This document shows, one piece after another, positions 1 to 10,501 of a stretch of DNA of 64,000 nucleotides (its first letter is position 1; the number at the start of each line of letters is the position of its first letter). Source of the DNA: Isoetes taiwanensis (Eukaryota > Streptophyta > Lycopodiopsida > Isoetales > Isoetaceae). Below the pieces are notes generated by a model, which was given only the letters and a program-made list of their open reading frames with translations, had not been told where the DNA came from and made no database searches. The stretch covers positions 18,646,386 through 18,710,385 of the forward strand of contig JAJEKV010000003.1 in NCBI GenBank assembly GCA_021234155.1, read 5' to 3'. Position numbers and translations under genes: made by a program.

Positions 1-2715
1 ATGTTTTGGCAAGAAATTACAAAGAATTGAAAGGCATTCCACCAGAGGTTGTGGTGCATACCATTGATTTGAAACAAGGATCAAAACCAGTCCAACAAGC
101 TCAAAGGCGAATGAGTCCAGCAATAGAGGAGCAAGTAAAGGCTGAAGTTATGAAGCTTTTGGAGGCGGGATTTATTGTACCAGTGCCCAATTCAGATTGG
201 ATCAGTTCTATTGTCCCAGTGAGAAAGCCAAATAACTCAATCCGAGTATGCATTGATTACAGGGATCTCAATAAAGCTACCAAAAGAGATCATTTTCCTA
301 CACCATTCATAGACACTTTGTTGGATATTGTTGCAGGAAATCAGGCCTATTCTTTCTTGGATGGGTATTCAGGATATAATCAGATCCAAATCTATCCACC
401 ACATCAAGCAATGACAGACTTTTGAACACCTTTTGGCATCTATGCTTACAAGGTATTACTTTTGTGGCCTTACAAATGCTCCAGCCACATTTCAAATGAG
501 CTATGACATATGTTTTTCATGATATTTTAGACTTTTTGAGAGTCTTTATAGATGACTTAACAGTATTTTCTAATCCAAGAAAGGATCACTTGGATCATCT
601 CAGAAAAGTTCTTGAAAGATGCCGATTGTATGGCATAAGTTTGAATCCTGCTAAGTGTATTTTCTTCACTAGAGGAGGAAAACTATTGGGCAATTATGTT
701 TCAGAAAAGGGATTACAAGTGGATCATGGTAAGATTGCAGCCTTGGAGAAGGTCAAACCACCTACAAATGTATCCCAAGTGAGAAGCTTATATGGCCAAC
801 TCAGTTTTAGTAGGAGGTATTTGCATAATTTTGCTCAAGTAACTTGACCACTTGTGGATTGTATGAAGCCAGGGCAGCATTTTAGATGGAAGGAAGATGC
901 TCAAGAAGCATTTGAATGGTGCCTTGCACAATTAAAAGAGAGAACTTTGCTGATTCCTCCAAGAATGAGTGAGCCATTTCATTTATTCTTTACAGTTTGG
1001 GAGCAAGCTTTGGCTGTCACACTATGTCAGAAAAATCAGCAAAAGCATTATGATGTGAATTACTATGCTAGCAGGTTGTTAACTCCACAAGAGCAGAAAT
1101 GGACTCATGTGGAGCATCTTGGGTTAGCATTGAAGTGGGCCTTAAACAAATTTAGACATTATCTTCTTCCTTCACAATGGAATTCAGCAAATGTACAATA
1201 TGTTTCCATTCATATGGATGTGAACCCGTTGCCATGCATTTACAACAAGACTGTCCAAGATCCTAAGTTTACAAGATGGGCTCTTATCATACAAGAATTT
1301 GAGTTGAAGTATGTTAAGATGGCTCAAGGAGCTCATAATCCAAGTGCATATTTGAGTAGTGGTGCTGAAATAGAAGAGGAAACAGACCAGCAAGTAGCAT
1401 TTCAGGATAATGGAGTATTACAAGGGTTCATTGAGACGGTGGATCTTTGGTATGCCAACATATACAGGTATTTGCAAGATCCGATTTATCCTTCATCATT
1501 TTCAAAGCAACAAAAGCATGCTCTTAGAGTACAAGCAGCTGGTTATGTGGTGCATAAAGCTATTCTTTATAAGAGGACCATGGAAGGTCTCTTATTAAGA
1601 TGTGTTGCTGGTCAACAAACTCATGATTTGTTGCAGCAAGCACATGATTGTCAGGGGCATTTTGCAGCCAGAACCACAGCTCGGAAGATCCTTCATTGGG
1701 GATATTATTGGCCAACTCTTTACAAGGATACTAGAGACTTTGTTAGCAAATGTGAGAAGTGTCAAAGGCATAAGCAGTTAACAGGCCATAATAATATGCC
1801 ATTCCATCCTATTTTGAGCGTTGGTCCATTTCATATGTGGGGATTGGATTACATTGGGCCTATCAATCCTCCATCTTCCAAAGGTCATAAGTATATCTTG
1901 GCAGCCACATGTATGTTTACAAAGTGGGTAGAAGCAATTCCAAGCAAAGCATGCTCTGAGAAAATACCACAAGAAGCTTTCTTTATCACAATTTGATTTT
2001 CGGTTTGGTGTTCCAACCACCATTTTTTGTCCGATCGGGGAAGTCATTTCATGGGAAAAGTAGTAGCTAGTTAACGAGAAAAGATTGGTGTTCAACATGT
2101 GCAAGCTTCGCTTATTATCCGGGGCAATGGGCAAGCCGAGTCTACTAACAAAATTTGAAAGCTATCTTGGCCAAAACAGTGAAGGATAATCAAAGAAATT
2201 GGCATGAAGCCTTTGAGTGCATTATGGAGTTTGGTGTACTTACAAGTTGGCTACTGGATTTACACCATTTGAATTGGTTTATGGAGTGCAAGCTGTGATG
2301 CCGATTCATTTGGACATTCCTTTGTGTTCATTTGTGGAGCTACCTTATTATGAGAATTTAGGAGAAGTTCCAACTCCAAATCAAGTGCATAATAGGATGG
2401 ATGATTTTTTTGCAATTGCAAAGAGATGAGACAAGAAGCAAAGCAGACTTCAATATGAGGCATAAACAGAAAGTAAAGCTTATCAAAGATAAGTTACAGG
2501 TTGTCAATCCATTTGAGGAAGGCCAATTGGTGTTGTGCAGGACCACTAAGAAGCATCTGACCAAATTTCAAAGCCCATGGGAAGGCCCATTTCTGATTGA
2601 TAAAGAGGTACCAGGTGGGGCTTTCTACTTGATGACTCCAGAAGGGGAATTGTTGCCTAATCCCAGAAATAGCAAGGATCTCAGGCCTTATTTTGAAAGA
2701 GAAGTGCTTTTCTAA
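1..2715 (+). pseudogene. pol: Ty3/Gypsy (OTA/Athila-Tat-like) pol fragment, decayed
   Basis: This is the 3' part of a retrotransposon polyprotein, entering from the left edge and broken into several frames. The first piece (to 425) is reverse transcriptase palm with a VCIDYRDLN motif and a FLDGYSGYNQI motif typical of the non-chromodomain (OTA) Gypsy branch. The second piece (503-847) carries FIDDLTVFS, the YxDD-type catalytic site. The third (854-1996) covers an RNase H remnant, the integrase zinc-binding histidines and cysteines (CEKCQRH) and the first catalytic aspartate in GLDYIGP. Later pieces to 2715 are integrase C-terminal. Stops near 423, 845 and 1994 and several frame changes make it non-functional. 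It differs in sequence from the chromovirus family that fills the rest of the window, so it is an older, unrelated insertion. Confidence 0.9.
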
Positions 2716-3008
2716 GGGATTCAGATTTGGTATAGCTCCAATTACAGAGAATTGTGGACAATTTTTGGGTTACAGCAGGTCGTTTTTCTGTAAAAACAGG
2801 TGGTGACAGTTCCATAATACTTCATCTATCCTACATCAAAAGATGTGTTTCGACGATACGAATCCAACGAGCTATGGTGCAGGTCAAACGGAGGTCTGGA
2901 ACTCAAGATATCAGCTTTCAAAGTTTGCCACAGTTACAGAGGCTCTGTTTCGTCACTGTAAATTTTTGGACCAGTTTGTTTGTATTAGTCATTTGGATTT
3001 GAGGAGGG
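2716..3008 (+). other. 3' untranslated segment of the OTA element with polypurine tract
   Basis: No coding content is evident. It ends in the purine run GAGGAGGG (3001-3008) followed directly by TG, the arrangement expected for a polypurine tract abutting a 3' LTR. Confidence 0.5.
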
Positions 3009-3600
3009 TGTAAATGGGTCATTTGGGGACATGTCCCAAGGACCGTATGAGTTTGTTTTGTTGTGGGTTCTCCGCCACGGAGTGGCACATTTTCCCACTG
3101 TGGTCGCCACTGTTGGGGTCGTCACCACTCACCACACCACTCACCACACCACTCACCACACTTGTCACCACTAACCACATTCACCACTATTGAGGTGGTA
3201 TAGAAGATAGTATACCGTATATGGAGTGATGTATGCGCATGCACGCGTGCAGGATATTTGCACGTATGCATTGTGGGCATTATGAGGAGTATTATCTGAG
3301 TAGAGAGAGAAGAACAGAGGGAGACGGTGTATTGAGAGAGTGTATTGTGCTTGATCTAGCTATGGAGATGATGATTCTTTGTCTTGTGCATTGCCTTGTT
3401 CTGATAGATTGAGCTTGGATTGTTGGGTTTTTCATCCTTCTTGCAAGGTTAGAGTTCAGGCTCTAACACCTTGATCTGTTTTTATCCTTGTCTTTTTCAT
3501 CTGAATGATTCTGGTCATTCGGTTTACCAGTTTCCCTCTTTGTTTCTGCTCTTGTCTTTTCTCTAGTCATCCTAGTTTGTCCCATTCTTTTTGAGGTAGA
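3009..3600 (+). repeat. Probable 3' LTR of the OTA Gypsy element
   Basis: It starts TGTAAATGGG straight after the purine tract. It contains a 12-bp tandem repeat and then T-rich, gene-poor sequence. I could not see the partner LTR, which would lie left of the window, so the right boundary near 3600 is a guess. Confidence 0.4.
3123..3188 (+). repeat. 12-bp minisatellite (CACCACTCACCA)n
   Basis: Three perfect tandem units of CACCACTCACCA occupy 3123-3158, followed by degenerate CACCAC/ACCACATTC units to about 3188. It lies within the probable LTR. Confidence 0.8.
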
Positions 3601-3611
3601 TTCCTCTTCTA

Positions 3612-3651
3612 TCGGCCACTTGATTGTATCATAGGACCCATCCTAGGAATG
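3612..3651. repeat. 40-bp repeat, left copy (partner at 50354-50393)
   Basis: The 40 nt from TCGGCCACTTGATTG to TCCTAGGAATG recur in the same orientation at 50354-50393 with one mismatch (C3619 against T). The two copies bracket roughly 1 kb of non-coding DNA plus element A. The right copy lies at the truncated end of a reverse-strand LINE reverse transcriptase. It could be a target-site duplication or a shared fragment; I cannot decide. Confidence 0.75.
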
Positions 3652-3698
3652 CCACGGTTCTATTGTGATAGCAATAGAACCGACATTCCTTGGATGGG
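3637..3698. repeat. 62-nt near-perfect hairpin
   Basis: The outer arms are CCCATCCTAGGAATG (3637-3651) and CATTCCTTGGATGGG (3684-3698), complementary with one mismatch. The inner arms are CGGTTCTATTG (3655-3665) and CAATAGAACCG (3672-3682), perfectly complementary around a six-base loop. It overlaps the 40-bp repeat. Function is unknown. Confidence 0.8.
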
Positions 3699-4643
3699 GA
3701 CGCCCTTCCTCGCCTCTCCTATTTATATGGCTTCATTCTTCTTTTCTAGTCATCGGCGTTGAGTTCCTTTTTCATTCTTTCTCTTTTGCCTCCACAAGTT
3801 TCCCGCCCCCCTCACCCTCTATCATATCTGGCTTGTTGGTTGTATGTACAGTTTTCAGAGTGTTTAGTATTTGGTTATGATTCATTTAGGTTGTGGCCCC
3901 ATGGCCTCCGGGACAGTATTTTCTTAGTCATTTTTCAATCGGCGGTTTGTTCCGTATGGTATGGCTATGTGGTCGTTGGCTTTGTCTGCATAGTTTCTTT
4001 TTCTCGGTGTGGCATTGTAGCCTCCGAGACTGTACTTGTCATTTATTTTCTCCTCGGCGTGGCGCTGTAGCCTCCGAGGCAGCACTAGCCAGATGTTCTT
4101 TCCCGTGACAGTCTTTTCCCGCGGACGGTTCCCGACTGGTCGGCTGTGTTTCTTCCTTGGCGTGACCCTGGAGCCTCCGAGTGCTATTATATAATTGATC
4201 ATTGCGCTTTGATGCGTGCCTATGCCTATAGCTTCTAACTTTCTAATGGATCATTCTCCTTTTCAGACTTTTCAGACTTTTCATTGCAGGTCATTTTCTT
4301 GCAACTTAATTGTATTATCATCTCACTTCTCGGCAGACGTATGCTAGCAGCATTCTTCGAGAGCGTTGACGACCGTTTCTCATTAGGGTTTTCCTTGAAA
4401 ACCCGAAAGGGCGGGGTTTTTCATCCCGATGAGAAACGGTCGTCAGTTTTTCTCATTTTTGCATAGACCCAGCAGCAGACGAATCATCTTTGATCGTGTA
4501 GTCCTTAGTTTCATTGTGCTCTCGATGATTGTCTAGTTTCGGAGCACTCAAATTTCAAGTTTTTTAGAAGTTCTACCCCGAGTAGGGGAATCATTTTGTA
4601 CTCTACGATTTTACAAAGCTCAATGAGAACACCACTTCACTTC
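3699..4643. other. Non-coding block with GCCTCCGAG repeats and a second hairpin
   Basis: I see no gene here. Four degenerate units of the form GGYGTGRC...GCCTCCGAG occur near 3893, 4009, 4056 and 4160. A perfect 17-bp inverted repeat TGACGACCGTTTCTCAT (4367-4383) pairs with 4429-4445, and inside it GGGTTTTC-CTT-GAAAACCC forms a smaller stem (4386-4404). The last bases, ACTTC (4639-4643), are the left target-site copy of element A. Confidence 0.6.
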
Positions 4644-6106
4644 TGTGACGTTCCAGTACGATATACGGTCTCAAGACGTATACCGTACTGCACCGTCATG
4701 CGTACACGCCATTCCAATCGACGTGTACGCCGACATATAGCCAAGCAAGTAGCGCCCTAGGGGGCAACTTGCAAGGATGCGCACACTTATTAATTTGCGC
4801 ACTTTAAACCTTTAACCAATTAAAGGCAGACCAAGGGTCATAGAAACCCTAAACCTAACTTATAGCCTATGTAAGGCAACCAAACCCTAATTCTTCCCTT
4901 TTCGTCCACGAACCTTCCGAGCTCCAGTTCGCGCGCCTCAAGAGTCAAATCCGACTCTCAAGATCTGCCCGTGCGCTCTAGCTCGTCAGATTCCCTTTCC
5001 GACCGCATCCCCAAGCAGAACAACGACATGGACGCATTCGGATCAAGAGGAGTGAACCAGGGATCAGGTATTTAGTCGATTTAATAGCCTAAACCGTATT
5101 CCAGCCATCGAACCAATAGGTTTAGCCTATTAAATTACCCTTAGTAGCCAAGCAGATCCCCAGACTGGCCCTAACTAAAGAACCTAACTCTATGATATAG
5201 ATTAGATCTTATTCTTTAGTTCTATGATGATGTGATGGATGGATGAATTCTGTGGACTCATTGTATTGGGAAGGGGGGTAGAGACTTACAGCTTAGTAGT
5301 TGATGCTCCTAGCTAGCCTCCTTAGCACACTGTAGATTCGGCCTGTGTACAAGAACCACACCTGGTTGTGGGTGAAGGGGCCAGACTGGCTCAGAAGGAG
5401 GTTCGTGTTCTGACTCTTGAACGATCCCTCTGGTGTGTAAGGCCTACCGGGGATCATAGTGGACTAGGTCTAATGGCTTGCCACTGAGTGTGGGCAAGGC
5501 ATGGGCTCGACACCCATGGGGTGATGCGTCACTCTCCAGTGGGTTCAAGTCGAATAAGGGCAGTGGCCCTCTAGTCACCTTGAGTCAGCATGGAGATCTC
5601 TGGAGGGAGTGATCCCTACCTGCCCCATCGGAACTGGGGAGATGCAACCCAGGAATAGCCCCTTTGGCTATGCATCCGGCGGGCTACAGTCAGGTCCCAA
5701 CACTCTTCAACCTACTCTGCAAAGTGTGCACAGGAGGGGCGGATGGAGTGGAACCCTATGCCATGTTCTCATGCCAGCCAAATCCATTGTCATGAATTCT
5801 GTCTGCAATGAACTCTAAAGACCCAAGCCGTCAGTCACCCCCTGGAGTCTGAGCCTTGGGTAGGAACCCATATGTATTGTGCTGATCTTTGTCTATGCAG
5901 ATGTTGATGTACCACCCTTCGAGGTGGATATGTGATGATGTTGTATACTGACATGTATGTTTACGCTTCCGCAGCTAGGTAGGCCCTGAGGGAGACGGGG
6001 TAAAATGGCCCCTTCATTCTTCCCACTGGAACTCATTAGCTGGTATGGGGGATGAACTCCAGTTTGTATACGGTGAGTGCACCGTATACGAGTAGGGGAC
6101 GTCACA
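4644..6106 (+). repeat. Element A 5' LTR
   Basis: It begins TGTGACGTTCC and ends GGGGACGTCACA. The start holds inverted repeats (AGTACG...CGTACT; GCGTACACG...CGTGTACGC). Near the end lies a perfect 9-bp palindrome, GTATACGGT-GAGTGC-ACCGTATAC (6066-6089). Its partner at 48917-50345 aligns along most of its length, with small deletions in each copy. Confidence 0.95.
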
Positions 6107-6107
6107 G

Positions 6108-6119
6108 TGGTATCAGAGC
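6108..6119 (+). promoter_or_regulatory. Primer-binding site (initiator Met tRNA), element A
   Basis: TGGTATCAGAGC begins one base after the LTR. This is the common plant retroelement primer site complementary to the 3' end of initiator methionine tRNA. The same site follows the LTRs of B, C and the copia element. Confidence 0.95.
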
Positions 6120-6311
6120 AATGTTCTTGGAGACCAAGAGCAAAGCACTGACCATGCTCCCAGTAGTACTAACTTGATAGGATCCTCAAACCTCGAAAAA
6201 TGGGAAAAAATTTTCTCAATTTTTTTTAGTATATGCTAAGCTAGTAACAGTATGTGAATTAGAACATAAAAAGATTAAAAATAGTGAGCCAAAACCTTCA
6301 AAAGACAGATG

Positions 6312-6592
6312 GTCTCACACGTCGCGCCAGGAGCAATAATGAAACTCTCATTTTTGAGCTGGGCGCAACGTGTGAGACATTGAGCCAAAAACACCTTAAA
6401 AAGTGATGAATTTCAGAAAAGTAACATGGTAATTCGAATTTCAAGCTAAGAACTAGCCAGATTAGTATATTACATTCCTAGAAACATGCTTAGAAAGCAT
6501 AAGATTTAGCATCAAAATCCACCATGTCTCACACGTCGCGCCAGGAGCAAAACTGGAACTCCAGATATTGATCTGGGCGCAACGTGTGAGAC
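6312..6592 (+). repeat. Leader hairpin pair upstream of ORF1, element A
   Basis: Two 67-nt hairpins lie at 6312-6378 and 6526-6592. Each has arms GTCTCACACGT and ACGTGTGAGAC, then GCGCC against GGCGC; the inner stem is less conserved. B and C carry the same structure with arms CTCACAGCT/AGCTGTGAG, so the changes are compensatory. The rest of the leader (6120-6810) is AT-rich and non-coding, with a run of 15 C at 6709-6723. Confidence 0.85.
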
Positions 6593-6692
6593 CAATAGTT
6601 AGAAAAGTCTAAATTACGCCCATGTAACAGGTTAATAAGTGTCTTGGCTCACCCAAAAGAGTAGTTTGAAATTTGACCAAAAATTGACCATC

Positions 6693-6700
6693 TATAAATA
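6693..6700 (+). promoter_or_regulatory. TATA box of element A ORF1
   Basis: TATAAATA followed by GACCTAGACC lies 118 bp before the ORF1 ATG at 6811. The same box sits at the same spacing before ORF1 and ORF2 in B and C, which suggests an internal promoter separate from the LTR. Confidence 0.7.
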
Positions 6701-6810
6701 GACCTAGACCCCCCCCCCCCCCCAATTTCTACGTTCCTCTTTGGAAAAATCGCTCCCCCTTGCTAAGGCGATTTTTGGGCGCCCGACATCGGATTGACGA
6801 GCCGTCAAAC

Positions 6811-7459
6811 ATGGCCAGAGGCCATCCTTCATCTAGTGAAGGAACCGAGTCCGAAGAGCACCCCGACAACCCTACTAACCAAGGAGGGGATGAGATGGAG
6901 GTCAAGGAGGACGCACACTCCAATGCGGGGACAGAAGTCCTCGATAATGAGGAAGGAGATGTGATGCAGCAGGTTTTTGAAGAAATGGAGGAGGAAAAGA
7001 GGCGGAAGGAGGAACAAGATCGGGTGGCCGAGGAGCAGGAAGAACAGAGAGAGCCGACACTCGATCCAGCCGAAGAGGAGGAACTAGCGGCGTGGATAAA
7101 GAAGCACGAAGCGGAAGAACGCCGCCGAGAGAGAAAGAGGGAGGAGCAAGAGGCCAAGGAGGCCGAATTCAAGAAAAAGCTCAAGGGCAAAGGCGTGGCG
7201 CAGCCCAAGAGGAAGCTGAAGGAAAATCCCCGCACCAAGGTCGTCATCCAGGAACAGCCCGCAGACAAACCCCCATCCTCCTCGGATGACTCGGAGGATG
7301 AGGATTGTAACCCCCACGATAAAGAGGCAGGTCCTTCGAAGGATCCCGTCAATGAGCAGGCAGTACCTGACCAGAGCAGCCCGAGCAGGCGCAGAAGCCC
7401 CCACCATACTCGACATGGGGTAGAAACAAAGCACCGCGGCCAGCCCGAGAGGCGTATGT
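6811..7459 (+). pseudogene. Element A ORF1, 5' part (H3-like protein, tail deleted)
   Basis: This is the N-terminal part of the split-H3 protein. It keeps the first three residues MAR of the histone tail and then jumps to the SSSEG region that in element B begins about 39 residues in, so TKQTARK and the following helix are lost by internal deletion. The rest is acidic, then Lys/Glu-rich and probably coiled-coil (EEERR/KREEQ repeats), like the linker in B and C. At 7459 the frame is cut by element B, whose target duplication TATGT falls in the codons for AYV. The remainder is at 36781-37268. Confidence 0.85.
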
Positions 7460-8969
7460 TGTGACGTCCCCTACTCATATACGATGCCCGCACCATATAC
7501 AAACAGGAGTTCATCCCCCGCACCAGCTACATACTGATACAGGGCCCTCCACATATCACTGTGTCCGCCTAGAGTCCACAGTGGGAAGAGTGAAGGGGTC
7601 ATTTTACCCCGTCTTCCTCAGGGCCTACCTAGCTGCGGAAGCGTAAATATACACGTCAGTAACATAACATCATATATCCACCTCGAAGGGTGGCACATCA
7701 AACTCTGCATAGACAAAGATCGGCACAATACAAGGGAAGTTCCTACCCAAGGCTCGGACTCGGGGGAAGGACCGACTAGCTTGATCTCTCCGAGTTGGTC
7801 TGCGCGAGAATCATGGCGGTGGATTGGGTGGCATAAGAACATGGCTTAGGGTTGTCCACTCCATCCGCCCCTCCCGTGCACACTTTGCGAGTAGGTTGAA
7901 AAGTGTTGGGACTGGCCCAGTAGGCCCGGGGTGCATAGCCAAGGGGGCTATTCTGGGCTACATCTCCCGGTCCCGATATGGGGCGGTAGGGATCACTCCC
8001 TCGAGAGATCTACATGCTGACCCAAGGTGACTAGAGGGCCCTTGCCCTTATTCGACTTAACCCTTTGGAAGGTGAACTCCACCCCACGGGTGTCGAGCCC
8101 ATGCCTTACCCACACTCAGTGGCAAGCCATTAGACCTAGTCACTCTGATCCCCGGTAGGCCTTACACACCAGAGGGATCGGTCAAGGGTCAGAACACGAA
8201 CCTCATTCTAAGCCCGGTCGGCCCCTTCACCCACAAACGGTGGGGTTCTTGTGCACAGGCGAATTCTAGTAATGCACTAAGAGGGACTAGCTAGGAGCAT
8301 CATCTACTAAGCTTTAAGTCTCTACCCACCCTTCCCAATACAATGAGTCCACAGAATACAACCATCCATCATATGATCATAAATAATAAGAACTAATCTA
8401 ATACATAGAGTCAATTCTTTAGTTAGAGTCAATCTCAGGGTCTGTTGGGCTACTAAGGGCGATTTAATAGGCTAAACCTACTAGTTGAGAAGGTTTTGGA
8501 ATGAGGTTTAAGCTATTCAATCGACCAAATACCTGATCCCCTGGTTCACTCCCTCTTGATCCGAAGGCGTCCATGTCTCATTTCTGCCTCGGGATGCGGT
8601 CGGAAGGATGATCTGACAAGCTGGGGCGTGCGTTGGCAGATCGTGGGAGTTGGAATTGACTCCTCGGGCGCGCGAATCGGAGCTCTCGGAAGGTGCGGGC
8701 GAAAAAAGGGAATGTTAGGGTTTGGTGCCTTATGTAGGCTATCGGTTAGGTTTAGGGTTCCCATGACCCTTTGTCTACCTTTAAGGGTTTAAAGGTCTAA
8801 AAGGTTGCGCATTGCTAAGTGTGCGCACCATTGCAAGTTGCCCCCTAGGGCGTCCTTGCTTGAGTATTCGTCGGCGTACATCGTCGACCGGGGCGGCGAT
8901 AATGCTTGGCGTCAAGACAAGATGCGGTATACGCCCCGAGACCGTATATATCGTCTTTGGAGCGTCACA
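7460..8969 (-). repeat. Element B 3' LTR
   Basis: Reverse-strand LTR, TGTGACGTCCCC at 7460 to GCGTCACA at 8969. On the right it abuts TTCTCCCCACCTT (8970-8982), the reverse complement of the family's polypurine tract. It matches 35286-36775. Confidence 0.95.
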
Positions 8970-9344
8970 TTCTCCCCACCTTGAATTGATCTTTGTCCGC
9001 GGCATCTTTGGTCTCCAGCCTTGGGATCTTCTTAACACCGCAATCAACTTTGATGCATACCATATACTTATTATTATAGTTATGTATTTCGTAGTATTAC
9101 CTCAAGGTAATATTTATAGAACATTATTATACTATTATTCAATTCAATAGTTATCACTTATGTCATTATAACAATAACTCCTAAAGTTTCAGTCTATCAT
9201 TATATATACAATTATTGCTTGAGGTACTCTTTATTCCTTGCAACACATTATAACAAAATTGTGTTGCAAGTCTTCGTAGTTCGACCTCGTGGCCCTCCGG
9301 AGCGCTCTATTGGCCTGCAGGTCAACACTACGTTAGTACCATAA
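8970..9344 (-). other. Element B 3' untranslated region, distal part
   Basis: Non-coding sequence shared with the 3' regions of A and C. It holds the polypurine tract (8970-8982) and a perfect 11-bp stem CTTGCAACACA/TGTGTTGCAAG (9237-9247, 9260-9270) that is also present in A (48591-48625) and C (26922-26957). It is split from its proximal part (12534-12985) by the Helitron. Confidence 0.85.
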
Positions 9345-9839
9345 TCTTATATCTTATATAATAATGTTCTTATATAATAATGTTATAGAGTGTGTCTTGA
9401 ATCACGCCCTAATTTTGACGGCTAGGATTAGACGAGCAGATTTGACGGTCCAAAAATAAAGAAAACAGATGTACTTAGGCGGCCATCGAACTGGGCTATG
9501 CTACCGCGAGGCTGTCGAACTATTTCGGCGTAGCCCAATGTTTTACCTTGGGAGATTGGCTATCTGTTTTGTGAAAGAGTTTTGGATGCTTTGTCACTGG
9601 AGTGCAGCAGGCTTTATTGGCCATGGGAGCTCTTCTTCAAATGTCTCTCATTGCATCAAGAAGATAGCACCATTTGAGTTAATAGAATGATGATCTTCAG
9701 TAAACTCGATGCCAGATTTGGATGTGAGACCTCCCAGAGCAGATGGTTTCAAAATTCCTTTGCCCTTCCGAGACTTCCAAAGACAGTTTCAAAATTCCTT
9801 TGCTCGCTTCGAAGCTTGCACAAAGTTTTTTATGTTATG

Positions 9840-9947
9840 AATGATCATGGATGAAGCAGACTCTGAGAAAAGGACATGTGCTTGCATCTACAAACAAACA
9901 TAAAATCTGGAGGTCTTGCTGATCTGGGCTTAGTGTTGATGAGACAG
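9840..9947 (+). pseudogene. Exon-like open stretch inside the Helitron (possible captured exon)
   Basis: A frame open from about 9864 ends in ...GGLADLGLVLMRQ and is followed directly by a splice-donor-like CAG|GTATTT (9947/9948). It ends on a full codon, matching the phase-0 start of the next exon-like stretch at 10391. I do not recognise the protein, and the left boundary is uncertain. Confidence 0.35.
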
Positions 9948-10390
9948 GTATTTTTTGTACTTGCATTTTTGCTTAGGAATTATATATATTCCGCCCATTC
10001 TACATGCATATTTGCTTTGGTGCTTGCTTAGAGAAGAGCCAGTTATTAAGTTCGGTGCAGAAGAATGCATGTCCCCTTTTACATGCATTTTTTTAGCCTT
10101 GATGTTTGCGTTGCATATTATTATCTATCATGTTAGATCTGTAAATTAGAAGAGTTATCTTCATGTACAACTGAAAATATGGTCTCTTTTATGTGCTCAA
10201 CTTAAAATCTGGAAAGTACAACTCTATATAGCTGCCATTTGCTCTAGGAAGCTTGGTCTGGACAGATCAATTGTGTGTCATTGTTCTTCATGATGAGTAT
10301 GTATGCACACATGATAATTAATGATTAAATACAAGATTGAATAATCTGGAAGATATATTAAGCTTAATTTTGTGTTTTCTGCCTATCTAG

Positions 10391-10501
10391 ATCGTAGGAG
10401 TCCTGCTGCATGCTACTAAGCAACTGCAAGCACACTGTAAGTCTTGCCAAAATGTTGCCGTCCTTGAGATTTCTTATGATTGCATTCGAGATGGAATTCA
10501 G
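10391..10501 (+). pseudogene. Exon-like 111-nt stretch inside the Helitron (possible captured exon)
   Basis: A 37-codon open stretch is flanked by an acceptor-like CTATCTAG (before 10391) and a donor-like CAG|GTCAGG (after 10501). Its translation (IVGVLLHATKQLQ..., with ...VAVLEISYDC) looks protein-like. The phase is 0 at both ends and agrees with the stretch ending at 9947. I cannot name the source gene. Gene-fragment capture is common in plant Helitrons. Confidence 0.45.

Noticed and set aside
2754-3002. 82-residue open frame after the first pol fragment
   Set aside because: It lies between the pol stop and the polypurine tract and shows no protein-like features; taken as untranslated sequence.
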